Shown here piece by piece: positions 18,492 through 27,333 of a stretch of 64,000 nt of DNA. Source of the DNA: Streptomyces sp. Je 1-369 (lineage in GTDB: Bacteria > Actinomycetota > Actinomycetes > Streptomycetales > Streptomycetaceae). A model generated the notes under the pieces. The model was not told the origin of the DNA and did no database searches. It saw only the letters and a program-made list of their open reading frames with translations. Location: positions 3,873,254-3,937,253 of the forward strand of contig NZ_CP101750.1 in NCBI RefSeq assembly GCF_026810505.1. The letters are read 5' to 3'. Every line of letters starts with the position of its first letter. The stretch's first letter is position 1. The translations under genes and the position numbers were made by a program.

Positions 18492-20717
18492 ATGCTTGGA
18501 TCTACTCACGGCACCTTCACCACCGACCCCCGCCGCGCCCATGTCGTGGCCTGCGGCGAACTCCCTCCCCACGCCGTCCACGGCAGAGCCGTCACGGCGG
18601 ACGACCTGGACGTCAGCGGCCGACCGCTGTACGCCGGCGTACCCGACCTCGACCGCTTCTTCCGCCCCGCCTCCGTCGCCGTCGTCGGCGCGTCGGACGC
18701 CGAGGGGCGCCCCAACACCGGCATCACCCGGCAGCTCATCGCCTGGGCCGAACGCGTCGGCGCGCGCCTGCACCCCGTGCACCCCACCCGTCAGTCGGTC
18801 TTCGGCATCCCCTGCTTCCCTTCCGTCGCGGACCTGCCCGAACAGGTCGACCTGGCCGTACTCCTGGTCGGCGACCCGCTGCCCGTCATCGAGCGGCTCG
18901 CCGAGGAGAAGGTGCGGTTCGCCGTCGCCTTCGCCTCCGGGTTCGCCGAGACCGGCGAGGAGGGCGCGGCCGCCCAGGCGCGGCTCACGGCCGCCGTCCA
19001 GCGCTCCGGCCTCAGGCTGCTCGGCCCCAACACCAACCTCAACGCCTTCGAGGAGTTCCGCGAGGACCTCGAAGGACCCGCCATCGCGCTGATCACCCAG
19101 TCCGGCCACCAGGGGCGCCCCCTCTTCACGATGCAGGAACTCGGCGTACGCCTCTCGCACTGGGCGCCCACCGGCAACGAAGCCGACCTGGAGACCTCCG
19201 ACTTCATCTCCTACTTCGCCGAGCGCCCCGAGGTCGGCGCCATCGCCTGCTACGTCGAGGGCCTCAAGGACGGCCGCGCCTTCCTGCTCGCCGCCGACCG
19301 GGCGGCCCGGCGCGGGGTGCCCGTCGTCGCCGTGAAGGTCGGCCGCACCGAGACCGGCGCCCGCACGGCCGCCTCACACACCGGCAAGCTGACCGGCGCC
19401 GACACGGTGGTGGACGCGGCGATGCGGCAGTTCGGCGTGATCCGCGTCGACGGGCTCGACGAGCTCCAGGACACCTCCGCGCTCCTCGCGCGGGCGCGGA
19501 AGCCGATGGCGGACGGCGTCGTCGTGTATTCGATCTCGGGCGGCACGGGCGCGCACTTCGCGGACCTGGCGACCGAGGCCGGGCTCGCCCTGCCCACGCT
19601 CTCCGCCGACCGGCAGGCGGAGCTGCACCAGTGGATACCCGAGTACCTGAACGTCGCCAACCCCGTCGACAACGGCGGGCATCCCGTCGGCGACTGGCGC
19701 GGCCGGAAGATCATCGACGCGATCCTGGACGACCCGGAGGTGGGGGTGCTGATCTGCCCCATCACCGGACCGTTCCCTCCCATGAGCGACAAGCTCGCGC
19801 AGGACCTGGTGGACGCGGCGGAGCAGACGGACAAACTGGTGTGCGTGGTGTGGGGCTCGCCGGTCGGCACGGAGGAGGCCTACCGCACGACGCTCCTCGG
19901 CTCCTCGCGCGTCGCGACGTTCCGCACCTTCGCCAACTGCATCACGGCGGTACGCGCCTATCTGGACCACCACCGCTTCACGGCCCACTACCGCTCGCCC
20001 TTCGACGAGGCGCCGCGCACCCCCTCCCCGTCCTTCCGCAAGGCTCAGGCCCTGATGCGGCCGGGCCAGCAGCTCAGCGAGCACGCGGCGAAGCAGCTGC
20101 TGCGCGCGTACGGGATCAGGGTGCCGCGCGAGCAGCTGGTGACCAGCGCGGCGGCGGCCGTCAGGGCGGCCGGGCTCGTCGGCTACCCGGTCGTCATGAA
20201 GGCCTCGGGGGCGCGGCTCGCGCACAAGACCGAGCTGGGCCTGGTGAAGATCGGCCTGACCTCGGCGAGCCAGGTGCGGGACGCCTACCGGGAGCTCACG
20301 GACATCGCCCGCTACGAGGGCGTCGAGCTCGACGGCATCCTGGTCTGCCAGATGGTCGAGCGGGGCGTCGAGATGGTCGTCGGCGTCGCGCACGACCCGC
20401 TGTTCGGGCCGACGGTGACGGTGGGGCTCGGCGGTGTCCTCGTGGAGGTGCTGCGGGACGCGGCCGTGCGGGTGCCGCCCTTCGGGGAGGACCAGGCGAA
20501 GGCGATGCTGTCGGAGCTGCGCGGGCGTGCGCTGCTCGACGGGGTCAGGGGCGCGGCGCCCGCCGACGTCGACGCGCTCGTCGAGGTCGTGCTGCGGGTG
20601 CAGCGCATGGCCCTGGAACTCGGCGACGACCTCGCGGAGCTGGACATCAACCCGCTGATGGTGCTGCCGCGGGGGCAGGGAGCGGTGGCACTCGACGCAC
20701 TGGCCGTCTGCCGCTAG
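18492..20717 (+). CDS. NDP-forming acyl-CoA synthetase (ACS/ATP-grasp fusion), 741 aa
   Basis: Three modules: a CoA-binding Rossmann domain (about residues 55-150, FFRPASVAVVGASDAEGRPN), a succinyl-CoA-ligase-like middle with the phosphohistidine motif AASHTGKLTG, and a C-terminal ATP-grasp (about 515-735, SEHAAKQLLRAYGIRVP, GYPVVMKASGARLAHKTELG, LDINPLMVLP). It interconverts acyl-CoA and acid with ADP/ATP. In a degradation regulon it may activate a substrate or salvage an acyl-CoA product. AGGAG lies 11 bases before the ATG. Sites F and G lie upstream. The crotonase gene follows after 157 bp and may be in the same unit. Confidence 0.88.
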   Translation: MLGSTHGTFTTDPRRAHVVACGELPPHAVHGRAVTADDLDVSGRPLYAGVPDLDRFFRPASVAVVGASDAEGRPNTGITRQLIAWAERVGARLHPVHPTRQSVFGIPCFPSVADLPEQVDLAVLLVGDPLPVIERLAEEKVRFAVAFASGFAETGEEGAAAQARLTAAVQRSGLRLLGPNTNLNAFEEFREDLEGPAIALITQSGHQGRPLFTMQELGVRLSHWAPTGNEADLETSDFISYFAERPEVGAIACYVEGLKDGRAFLLAADRAARRGVPVVAVKVGRTETGARTAASHTGKLTGADTVVDAAMRQFGVIRVDGLDELQDTSALLARARKPMADGVVVYSISGGTGAHFADLATEAGLALPTLSADRQAELHQWIPEYLNVANPVDNGGHPVGDWRGRKIIDAILDDPEVGVLICPITGPFPPMSDKLAQDLVDAAEQTDKLVCVVWGSPVGTEEAYRTTLLGSSRVATFRTFANCITAVRAYLDHHRFTAHYRSPFDEAPRTPSPSFRKAQALMRPGQQLSEHAAKQLLRAYGIRVPREQLVTSAAAAVRAAGLVGYPVVMKASGARLAHKTELGLVKIGLTSASQVRDAYRELTDIARYEGVELDGILVCQMVERGVEMVVGVAHDPLFGPTVTVGLGGVLVEVLRDAAVRVPPFGEDQAKAMLSELRGRALLDGVRGAAPADVDALVEVVLRVQRMALELGDDLAELDINPLMVLPRGQGAVALDALAVCR

Positions 20718-20874
20718 CCCGCCACCGAGGGCACAGGCCCGGACCCGGACTCGGACCCGGCCCCCGGACAACCAGCCGCGCAACGCCCCGGGCCGGGCCC
20801 CCGCACGTCTCAGCGCCCTGCGCTCACGTACACGCTTCCGCGCCGCAACCCACCCAAAACGGAGCCACTTGCCC

Positions 20875-21732
20875 ATGACCGCCTCCCCCGCCCCCGCCCC
20901 CGACAACCGACCGGCCGAGCACGCGGCCGATCCCCTCACCACATTGATACGGCACACCACTGACAACGCCGTCTCGTGGATCACGCTCAACCGGCCCGAT
21001 GCCATGAACGCCCTCACCTGGGACCAGCGCGAACGCGTCATCGCGCTGCTCGGCGACGCCTCCGCCGACCCCGCCGTACGAGCCGTCGTGATCACCGCGA
21101 CCGGCAAGGGCTTCTGCGCGGGCGCGGACCTGCGTGGTGTCCCCGCCGCCACGGCCGGGCAGGAGCGCATGGCCGGTGACGTCGCCCGCACCATCAAGCA
21201 GGGCGCCCAGCGGCTCGTATCCGCGGTCCTCGACTGCGAGAAGCCGGTCATCGCCGCGGTGAACGGCACGGCGGCCGGCATCGGCGCGCACCTCGCGTTC
21301 GCCTGCGATCTGGTCGTTGCCGCCGAACACGCCAAGTTCGTGGAGGTGTTCGTACGCCGTGGACTCGTGCCGGACGGCGGCGGCGCGTATCTGCTGCCGC
21401 GGCTCGTCGGGCCGCAGCGCGCCAAGGAGCTGATGTTCTTCGGCGACGCCGTGCCGGCCGCCGACGCCGAGAGGATGGGGCTCGTCAACCGTGTCGTACC
21501 GGCCAACGATCTTGAGAAGACGGCACGGGAGTGGGCGGAACGCCTCGCCGTCGGGCCCACCCGCGCCCTCGCCCTGACAAAGCAGCTGGTCAACGCGTCC
21601 CTGGAGTCGGACCGCGCGACCGCCTTCGCCGCCGAGGCCGCGGCGCAGGAGATCAACATGACGACGGCGGACGCGAGGGAAGGTGTGACGAGCTTCGTCG
21701 AACGCCGCACACCCACGTACCGCGGCCGCTGA
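20875..21732 (+). CDS. enoyl-CoA hydratase/isomerase (PaaG-like crotonase), 285 aa
   Basis: Crotonase fold with TLNRPDAMNALT, KGFCAGADLRG and oxyanion loop NGTAAGIGAHLAFA. The active-site loop reads RRGLVPDGGGAYLLPRLVG, i.e. the Asp-type loop of PaaG and delta3-delta2 isomerases rather than the Glu-type of hydratases, so isomerase activity is more likely. ATG at 20875 is preferred to TTG at 20869. The gene end lies inside a 23-bp tandem repeat, so the last residues (TYRGR) are encoded by the first repeat copy. Confidence 0.85.
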   Translation: MTASPAPAPDNRPAEHAADPLTTLIRHTTDNAVSWITLNRPDAMNALTWDQRERVIALLGDASADPAVRAVVITATGKGFCAGADLRGVPAATAGQERMAGDVARTIKQGAQRLVSAVLDCEKPVIAAVNGTAAGIGAHLAFACDLVVAAEHAKFVEVFVRRGLVPDGGGAYLLPRLVGPQRAKELMFFGDAVPAADAERMGLVNRVVPANDLEKTAREWAERLAVGPTRALALTKQLVNASLESDRATAFAAEAAAQEINMTTADAREGVTSFVERRTPTYRGR

Positions 21733-21805
21733 CATCCATGTACCGCGGCCGCTGACATCCACGTACCGCGGTCGTTGACATCCACGTACCGCGGCCGCTG
21801 ACGCC
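21714..21805. repeat. 4 x 23-bp tandem repeat spanning the stop codon
   Basis: Four copies of a unit of the form CACGTACCGCGGCCGCTGAC plus ATC (21714-21736, 21737-21759, 21760-21782, 21783-21805) with few changes. The first copy codes for the crotonase C-terminus and its TGA; each following copy repeats the stop. Each unit contains the palindrome CCGCGG. Confidence 0.9.
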
Positions 21806-21846
21806 CGCGGGTCCGGACCAAAGCCTTTCGGCCACGGGGTTCCCAT

Positions 21847-21861
21847 CTGACGGCCCGTCAG
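21847..21861. promoter_or_regulatory. operator-like palindrome, site H
   Basis: CTGACGGCCCGTCAG: perfect half-sites and the most symmetrical copy. It ends 5 bp before the ATG of the flavin reductase at 21867, again with no room for a ribosome-binding site. Confidence 0.7.
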
Positions 21862-21866
21862 CTTCA

Positions 21867-22493
21867 ATGGGTGGCGTGATGGGACACGCAGGGATGGCGG
21901 CCACCGCTGTTCGATACCTCAGGTCGGTCGGGGCCCGCACCACCACGGCGCCCGTCGAGGTGCTACCGCGCCCTCAGCTGCGGGCGGTCGGCGACGACGA
22001 GCGCGCGCCGCTCGACCGGGGCGAGTTCCGGCGTGTGCTGGGGAACTTCGCGACGGGCGTCACCGTCATCACGTCGCCGCCCGACGAGGACGGCGGGCCC
22101 GCGGGCTTCGCCTGCCAGTCGTTCGCCTCGCTCTCCCTGGACCCGCCCCTCGTGTCGTTCATGGTGGCGCGTACGTCGACGACGTGGCCGCGCATCGCGC
22201 GCGCCGGTGTCTTCTGCGTCAACATCCTGGGCGCCGACCAGGGCGACCTGTGCCGCGGCTTCGCGGTGAGCGGCGCCGACAAGTTCGCCGGGGTGGTGTA
22301 CGACGCGGCGCCGGTCTCCGGATCGCCGCGCCTCGCCGGGGCGCCCGCCTGGGTCGACTGCACGATCCAGGCCGTGCACACCGGCGGCGACCACCTCATC
22401 GTCGTCGGCCGGGTGGACGCCCTCGGCGCGACCGCGGACGACGCCGACCCGCTCCTGTTCCACCGGGGAACGTTCGGCCGCTTCACCCGCTGA
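21867..22493 (+). CDS. flavin reductase (HsaB/HpaC-like), 208 aa
   Basis: FMN-binding split barrel of the flavin-reductase family: FRRVLGNFATGVTVITSPP, GFACQSFASLSLDPPLVSFM, FCVNILGADQGDLCRGFAVS and the C-terminal VDALGATADDADPLLFHRGT with FGRF. These enzymes supply reduced flavin to two-component monooxygenases such as HsaA. No oxygenase of that type is in the window, so the partner must lie elsewhere. The first 35 or so residues are unusual for the family, so an internal start is possible, but the operator touching ATG 21867 supports a leaderless mRNA from there. Confidence 0.85.
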   Translation: MGGVMGHAGMAATAVRYLRSVGARTTTAPVEVLPRPQLRAVGDDERAPLDRGEFRRVLGNFATGVTVITSPPDEDGGPAGFACQSFASLSLDPPLVSFMVARTSTTWPRIARAGVFCVNILGADQGDLCRGFAVSGADKFAGVVYDAAPVSGSPRLAGAPAWVDCTIQAVHTGGDHLIVVGRVDALGATADDADPLLFHRGTFGRFTR

Positions 22494-22532
22494 GGGCCTC
22501 ACCCGCTGAGGGCGCGCCTCACCCGCTGACGG
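22483..22532. repeat. 3-copy repeat spanning two convergent stop codons
   Basis: TCACCCGCTGAGGG at 22483 and 22499 and TCACCCGCTGACGG at 22519, spaced 16 and 20 bp. The first includes the stop of the flavin reductase. The third supplies the stop (TCA on the plus strand) of the convergent MFS gene. Confidence 0.8.
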
Positions 22533-23856
22533 CGACCGCACCCGGTACCGTCCCGGCCCGCCGGATCACCAGCACCATCAGCGCCGCCGCCGCGCACAGC
22601 GCCCCCGAGGCGTACCAGATCACGTCGTACGAGCCGAAGACGTCCCGCGCCACCCCGCCGAGGAACGCGACGAGACCCGCGCCCACCTGGTGCGAGGCGA
22701 GCACCCAGCCGAAGACGATCGCGCTGTCGTCGCCGTACTGCTCGCGGCAGAGCGCGAGCGTGGGTGGGACGGTCGCCACCCAGTCCAGGCCGTAGAAGAC
22801 GATGAAGAAGATCATCGGCGGCCGGACGTCCGGCGCGAGCAGCATCGGCAGGAAGAGCAGCGAGACGCCGCGCAGCGCGTAGTAGACGGCGAGCAGGCGC
22901 CGCGAGTCGAAGCGGTCCGTGAACCAGCCCGACGCGACGGTCCCGACGATGTCGAAGATCCCTATGACGGCGAGCAGGGAGGCGGCGGCCCGCGGCCCCA
23001 TGCCGTGGTCGTGCGCGGCAGGTATGAAGTGGGTCTGGATGAGCCCGTTCGTCGAGGCGCCGCAGATCGCGAAGGACCCGGCGAGCAGCCAGAAGGGGCC
23101 GGTGCGGGCGGCCTTGAACAGCACGGTGATCGCGCGCCGTGCCGCGCCGGGTACGGGCGGCGGCTTCGGGACGAACTCCTGCGACCCGTACGGCTTCTGG
23201 CCGACGTCCGCCGGGTGGTCGCGCAGCAGCAGCCAGACGAAGGGGACGACCGCGAGGGCCGCGAGCGCGACCGTCACGGCGGCGGGCCGCCACTTGTACG
23301 TGTCCACGATCCAGGAAAGCAGCGGGAGGAAGATCAACTGACCCGACGCGGAGGCCGCGGTGAGGATGCCGCTGACGAGCCCGCGCCGCTCGGTGAACCA
23401 CCGGTTGGTGACGGTGGCGGCGAAGGCGAGCGCCATCGAACCCGACCCGAGCCCGACGAGCAGCCCCCAGCAGAGCAGCAGCTGCCACACGGAGTCCATG
23501 AACACGGTCAGGCCGGAGCCGCAGGCGATCACGACCAGCGCGACCGCGACGACCTTGCGGATGCCGAAGCGGTCCATGAGCGCGGCGGCGAACGGCGCGG
23601 TCAGGCCGTACAGCGCGAGGTTGACGGAGACCGCGAGTCCGACGGTGCCGCGCGACCAGCCGAAGTCGTCATTGAGCGGGTCGAAGAGCAGACCGGGGAG
23701 GGAACGGAACGCGGCGGCGCCGATGATCGTCACGAACGTGACGGCGGCGACGAACCATGCGCGGTGGATACGGGGTGTACGGCGCCTGGGCGCGCCCGGC
23801 GGGGTGGAGCTGCCGTCCCCGGCATCCCGCGCGGGCGTCTCGGTTGTCTGGGTCAC
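22519..23856 (-). CDS. MFS transporter (monocarboxylate/OFA-like), 445 aa
   Basis: About twelve hydrophobic segments. The loop after helix 2 reads AALMDRFGIRKVVA (MFS motif A-like), and ADVGQKPYG lies in the central cytoplasmic loop. The shape resembles the oxalate/formate and monocarboxylate porter group, so an organic acid could be the cargo. It faces the flavin reductase tail to tail and is divergent from the GlxA-type regulator. No CTGAC-N5-GTCAG site was seen at its promoter, so membership in the catabolic regulon is not supported. Confidence 0.85.
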   Translation of the reverse strand: MTQTTETPARDAGDGSSTPPGAPRRRTPRIHRAWFVAAVTFVTIIGAAAFRSLPGLLFDPLNDDFGWSRGTVGLAVSVNLALYGLTAPFAAALMDRFGIRKVVAVALVVIACGSGLTVFMDSVWQLLLCWGLLVGLGSGSMALAFAATVTNRWFTERRGLVSGILTAASASGQLIFLPLLSWIVDTYKWRPAAVTVALAALAVVPFVWLLLRDHPADVGQKPYGSQEFVPKPPPVPGAARRAITVLFKAARTGPFWLLAGSFAICGASTNGLIQTHFIPAAHDHGMGPRAAASLLAVIGIFDIVGTVASGWFTDRFDSRRLLAVYYALRGVSLLFLPMLLAPDVRPPMIFFIVFYGLDWVATVPPTLALCREQYGDDSAIVFGWVLASHQVGAGLVAFLGGVARDVFGSYDVIWYASGALCAAAALMVLVIRRAGTVPGAVAVSG

Positions 23857-23927
23857 GTCATAAAGGATCGAGAATCGGCCGTGCCGGAACGAGTGGCCCG
23901 GAGGACAGCCTTCGCTAGGATCGGGCC

Positions 23928-24977
23928 ATGGCCGATCCAGCCGTTCCCGCCACCTCGTCCACCACCGCCACCTCGTCCACCGCCCCCGACGGCACGCCCG
24001 GTCGGCGCCACCGCGTCGTCGTCCTCGCCCTGGACGGCGTGATCCCCTTCGAACTCGGCATCCCGCAACGCATCTTCAAGGGCGCGCGCACTCCGGAGGG
24101 GCGACGGCTGTACGAGGTGGTGACCTGCTCCGTCCGCCCGCCGGGCCCCGTCCGCACGGACGCCGACTTCGCGATCGTCGTCGAGCACGGCCCCGAGGCA
24201 CTGGCCACCGCGGACACGGTCGTCATCCCGGCGTCGTACGAGCTGGGCCCTGTGCACGAGGAGGGCCGCCTCACCGACGAACTGGCCGACGCCCTCGGTC
24301 ACATCCGGCCGGGTACGCGGCTGATGGCCATCTGCACGGGCGGGTACATCCTCGCGGCGGCAGGTCTCCTGGACGGACGACCCGCCACCACGCACTGGTC
24401 GTCCGCCGACCACTTCCAGGCACTCTTCCCCCGGGTCGAGGTGGACGCTGACGTGCTGTTCATCGACGACGGCGACATCCTCACGTCGGCGGGCGTGGCC
24501 GCGGGCATCGACCTGTGCCTGCATGTCGTACGCCGCGACCACGGCACCGCCGTCGCCAACGAGGTGGCACGCCGTACCGTCGTACCGCCGCACAGGGACG
24601 GCGGTCAGGCCCAGTACATCCACCGCCCGCTGCCCGAACCGCAGTTGGCCACGACGCGTTCGGTACGCGCCTGGGCGCTCGGCCGGCTCGACCGGCCGCT
24701 GCAACTGCGCGACATGGCCGCGCAGGAGTCGATGTCGGTCCGCACGTTCACCCGGCGGTTCCGCGAGGAGGTCGGCGTGAGCCCCGGCCAGTGGCTGACG
24801 CAGCAGCGCGTGGAGCGGGCGCGGCACCTCCTCGAATCGACGGACCTCTCCGTCGACCAGGTGGCGGCGGACGCGGGCTTCGGTACGGCGCAGTCGATGC
24901 GGCAGCACCTTCAGGCCGCGCTAGGGGTCACGCCGACGGCCTACCGCCGAACCTTCCGCGACGTCCCCACGCACTGA
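23928..24977 (+). CDS. GlxA-family AraC-type regulator, 349 aa
   Basis: N-terminal DJ-1/PfpI-like domain (VVLALDGVIPFELGIPQRIF, and LMAICTGGYILAAAGLLDGR with the nucleophile-elbow Cys) and a C-terminal AraC double helix-turn-helix (LQLRDMAAQESMSVRTFTRR, VSPGQWLTQQRVERARHLLE, DQVAADAGFGTAQSMRQHLQ, GVTPTAYRRTFR). Members act as transcription activators. The divergent MFS gene 71 bp away is the likely target. The 3' end overlaps the convergent MFS gene at 24921 by 57 bp. Confidence 0.88.
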   Translation: MADPAVPATSSTTATSSTAPDGTPGRRHRVVVLALDGVIPFELGIPQRIFKGARTPEGRRLYEVVTCSVRPPGPVRTDADFAIVVEHGPEALATADTVVIPASYELGPVHEEGRLTDELADALGHIRPGTRLMAICTGGYILAAAGLLDGRPATTHWSSADHFQALFPRVEVDADVLFIDDGDILTSAGVAAGIDLCLHVVRRDHGTAVANEVARRTVVPPHRDGGQAQYIHRPLPEPQLATTRSVRAWALGRLDRPLQLRDMAAQESMSVRTFTRRFREEVGVSPGQWLTQQRVERARHLLESTDLSVDQVAADAGFGTAQSMRQHLQAALGVTPTAYRRTFRDVPTH

Positions 24978-26186
24978 GCCCGCCCCCGCATCCGCCCCCG
25001 TGTCCGCGTCTGCGTCCGCGTACCGGACGACGACCGGCTTCACTTCGCCCGCCACCCCCACCAGGGTGAGGGCGACACCCAGTCCCACGCCCGCCAGGAT
25101 CGCCGTCGACGGCGACACGACGCTGAGCAGGCCACCGGCGAGGGACCCGCTGGCCGCGTAACCGGCGCCGACGGCCGCGTACATCACCGAGTAGCCCGCG
25201 GCGAGGGCGCTGGGCGGCAGCGCGTCGCGCAGCGACAGGTTCCGGGTCAGCATGACGCCCGCCTGCAGCACACCGGCGGCCGCGAGCGCGGCGAACAGCC
25301 AGGCGACGCCGGGCAGTACGGCGACGAGGGCGAGACATCCGGAGACGCCGAACATCAGCACCATGCTCTGCGTACGCAGCCGTCCCGGCCAGCGCCGCAG
25401 CCCGTACACGAACGATCCGACCGCCGAGCCGACCGCGAGCGCCACGAGCAGCGGGCCCGCCCAGCCGATGTCGATGCCGCGCTGCTCCAGGAGCGCGGGC
25501 AGCACCAGTTCGGCGAGCGCCAGCATCGACAGGCTCGCCGCGCCCGTCACGAACAGCGGCCAGGCGCGCGCGAGGATCCGCGCCATGGACTCGCCGCCGC
25601 GGTCGTCGGCGTCCGCCCGCCAGCCCGCGGGCAGCATCCAGAGGCCCGCCACGGAGCCGGTCATCAGCAGTCCGGCCAGGAGCGGGGGCAGCGCCGGGGA
25701 GACGCCGAGGGCGAGCCCCGTGACGGCGGCGGGCGCGACCGCCCAGATGGTGAACGTCAGCATCGACTCGACGGCCAGTGCCTGGGCGACGGCCGCCTCC
25801 GGCACGATGCTCGTCAGCAGGGTGCGGAAGGCGCCCGGGGCGGCGGCCGGGGCGGCACCTGCGACGAAGGCGCAGGCGCCCAGGGCGACGGGGTGCGCGT
25901 CGTGCAGGACCCCGAGCCCCACGAAGGCGAGGCCGCCGATCCCGAGCCCCACGGCCATCTCGGTCCGCGCCCGCTCCGCCCGGATCCGCATCCCCAGGAG
26001 AGGGGCGCCGATGATCTCCCCCACGACGTACGCGGCGGCGAGCACGGCACCGAGCACGTACCCACCGGGCCGCTCCCGCACGAGGAACACGAGCGCGAGG
26101 GGCGCGGCCGCGACGGGCATGCGCGCCCCGACAGCCACGATCCCCCACCGGACGACACCCCACGACCTGACCGCCGAATACCCCAC
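24921..26186 (-). CDS. MFS transporter, 421 aa
   Basis: About twelve transmembrane segments (e.g. PLALVFLVRERPGGYVLGAV, GAPLLGMRIRAERARTEMAV), with a charged central loop DADDRGGESMARILARAW. Ala/Gly-rich, of the drug-exporter-like type common in Streptomyces. The C-terminal tail is low complexity (DADADTGADAGAGS) and runs into the end of the GlxA gene, so the true end could be less conserved than the core. Cargo unknown. Confidence 0.8.
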   Translation of the reverse strand: MGYSAVRSWGVVRWGIVAVGARMPVAAAPLALVFLVRERPGGYVLGAVLAAAYVVGEIIGAPLLGMRIRAERARTEMAVGLGIGGLAFVGLGVLHDAHPVALGACAFVAGAAPAAAPGAFRTLLTSIVPEAAVAQALAVESMLTFTIWAVAPAAVTGLALGVSPALPPLLAGLLMTGSVAGLWMLPAGWRADADDRGGESMARILARAWPLFVTGAASLSMLALAELVLPALLEQRGIDIGWAGPLLVALAVGSAVGSFVYGLRRWPGRLRTQSMVLMFGVSGCLALVAVLPGVAWLFAALAAAGVLQAGVMLTRNLSLRDALPPSALAAGYSVMYAAVGAGYAASGSLAGGLLSVVSPSTAILAGVGLGVALTLVGVAGEVKPVVVRYADADADTGADAGAGSVRGDVAEGSAVGRRRDP

Positions 26187-26273
26187 CCCCCGAACCTACC
26201 GACCCCCGCCCCGCGGAGCCTCGCGATTTTTCCGCGAGGGCTTCCGCGCGAGGGTGCCGGGGGGGCACGCCTC

Positions 26274-27323
26274 TCAGAACGTCAGGACCCCCCGCGCCAC
26301 CCTCCCCGCCGCCGCGTCCGCCACCGCCGCCGCGAAGTCCTCCACCGGATACGTCGCCGTCACCAGTTCGTCCAGGAGCAGGCGTCCGTCCCGGTACAGG
26401 TCCGCGTACAGCGCGAAGTCACGCTGCGGCCGCGAACTCCCGTACCGACAGCCCAGAATGGACTTGTCCAGGAACATCGACGCGACCACGAACGACGCCT
26501 CGGCCGTCGCCCCCGGCATCCCCAGGAGCACGGCCTGACCGTGCCGGTCCAGGAGGTTCACCGCTTCCCGTACCAGCTCGACCCGCCCCACGCACTCGAA
26601 GGCGTGGTCCACTCCGTGGGGCAGCACCTCCCGCACCCCCTCCGTCGAGGCGAAGAAGTGCGTCGCCCCGAAGCGCCGCGCCACCGCCTCCTTCTCCGGG
26701 TTCGCGTCGACCGCGACGATCACCCCCGCCCCCGCGATCCGCGCGCCCTGCAACACGTTGAGCCCGATCCCACCCGTGCCGATCACCACCACCGTGTCGC
26801 CCCGGTCGACCTTCGCGCGGTTCAGCGCCGCGCCCACCCCCGTCACCACGGCGCAGCCGATCAGCGCCGCGGACGTCAGCGGAATGTCGTCCGGGATCTT
26901 CACGGCCTGTACGCCCTTCACGATCGTGCGTTCCGCGAAGGAGGAGTTCGCCGCGAACTGGTACACCGGCTTGCCGCCCCGCGTGAACGGCTGGTCCGGC
27001 GTCCCGATGGCCTTGCGGCACATGGTCGGCCGCCCACGGTGGCACTCCCCGCACGCACCGCAGTTGGCGATCGTGGACAGCGCCACGTGGTCCCCCGGCG
27101 CCACATGCGCCACCCCCGCCCCCACCGCCTCGACGACCCCCGCGCCCTCGTGCCCGAGCACCACCGGCGGCGGAAACGGAATGGTCCCGTCGATCACCGA
27201 CAGGTCGCTGTGACACAGCCCGGCCGCCGCCACCGCGACCAGCACCTCCCCGGGCCCCGGAGCACGTACCTCCAGATCGTCGACGACCTCGACCCGCGCC
27301 CCGTCGAAGACAACGCCCCTCAT
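26274..27323 (-). CDS. zinc-dependent alcohol dehydrogenase, 349 aa
   Basis: Medium-chain dehydrogenase: catalytic zinc ligands in AAAGLCHSDLSVIDG and GHEGAGVVEAVG, structural zinc in CGACGECHRGRPTMC, and NAD-binding VVVIGTGGIGLNVLQGARIA. The 349-residue length and FECVGR ending fit the class III-like and mycothiol/coenzyme-dependent subgroups. ATG at 27323; upstream codons of the open frame are not conserved-looking. It follows the acyl-CoA dehydrogenase by 10 bp and is probably cotranscribed, so it may oxidise an alcohol from the same substrate. Confidence 0.87.
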   Translation of the reverse strand: MRGVVFDGARVEVVDDLEVRAPGPGEVLVAVAAAGLCHSDLSVIDGTIPFPPPVVLGHEGAGVVEAVGAGVAHVAPGDHVALSTIANCGACGECHRGRPTMCRKAIGTPDQPFTRGGKPVYQFAANSSFAERTIVKGVQAVKIPDDIPLTSAALIGCAVVTGVGAALNRAKVDRGDTVVVIGTGGIGLNVLQGARIAGAGVIVAVDANPEKEAVARRFGATHFFASTEGVREVLPHGVDHAFECVGRVELVREAVNLLDRHGQAVLLGMPGATAEASFVVASMFLDKSILGCRYGSSRPQRDFALYADLYRDGRLLLDELVTATYPVEDFAAAVADAAAGRVARGVLTF

Positions 27324-27333
27324 CCCGCACCCC

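Noticed and set aside
22519-23856. MFS gene as member of the catabolic regulon.
   Set aside because: No operator at its promoter; it more likely belongs to the divergent GlxA-type regulator.
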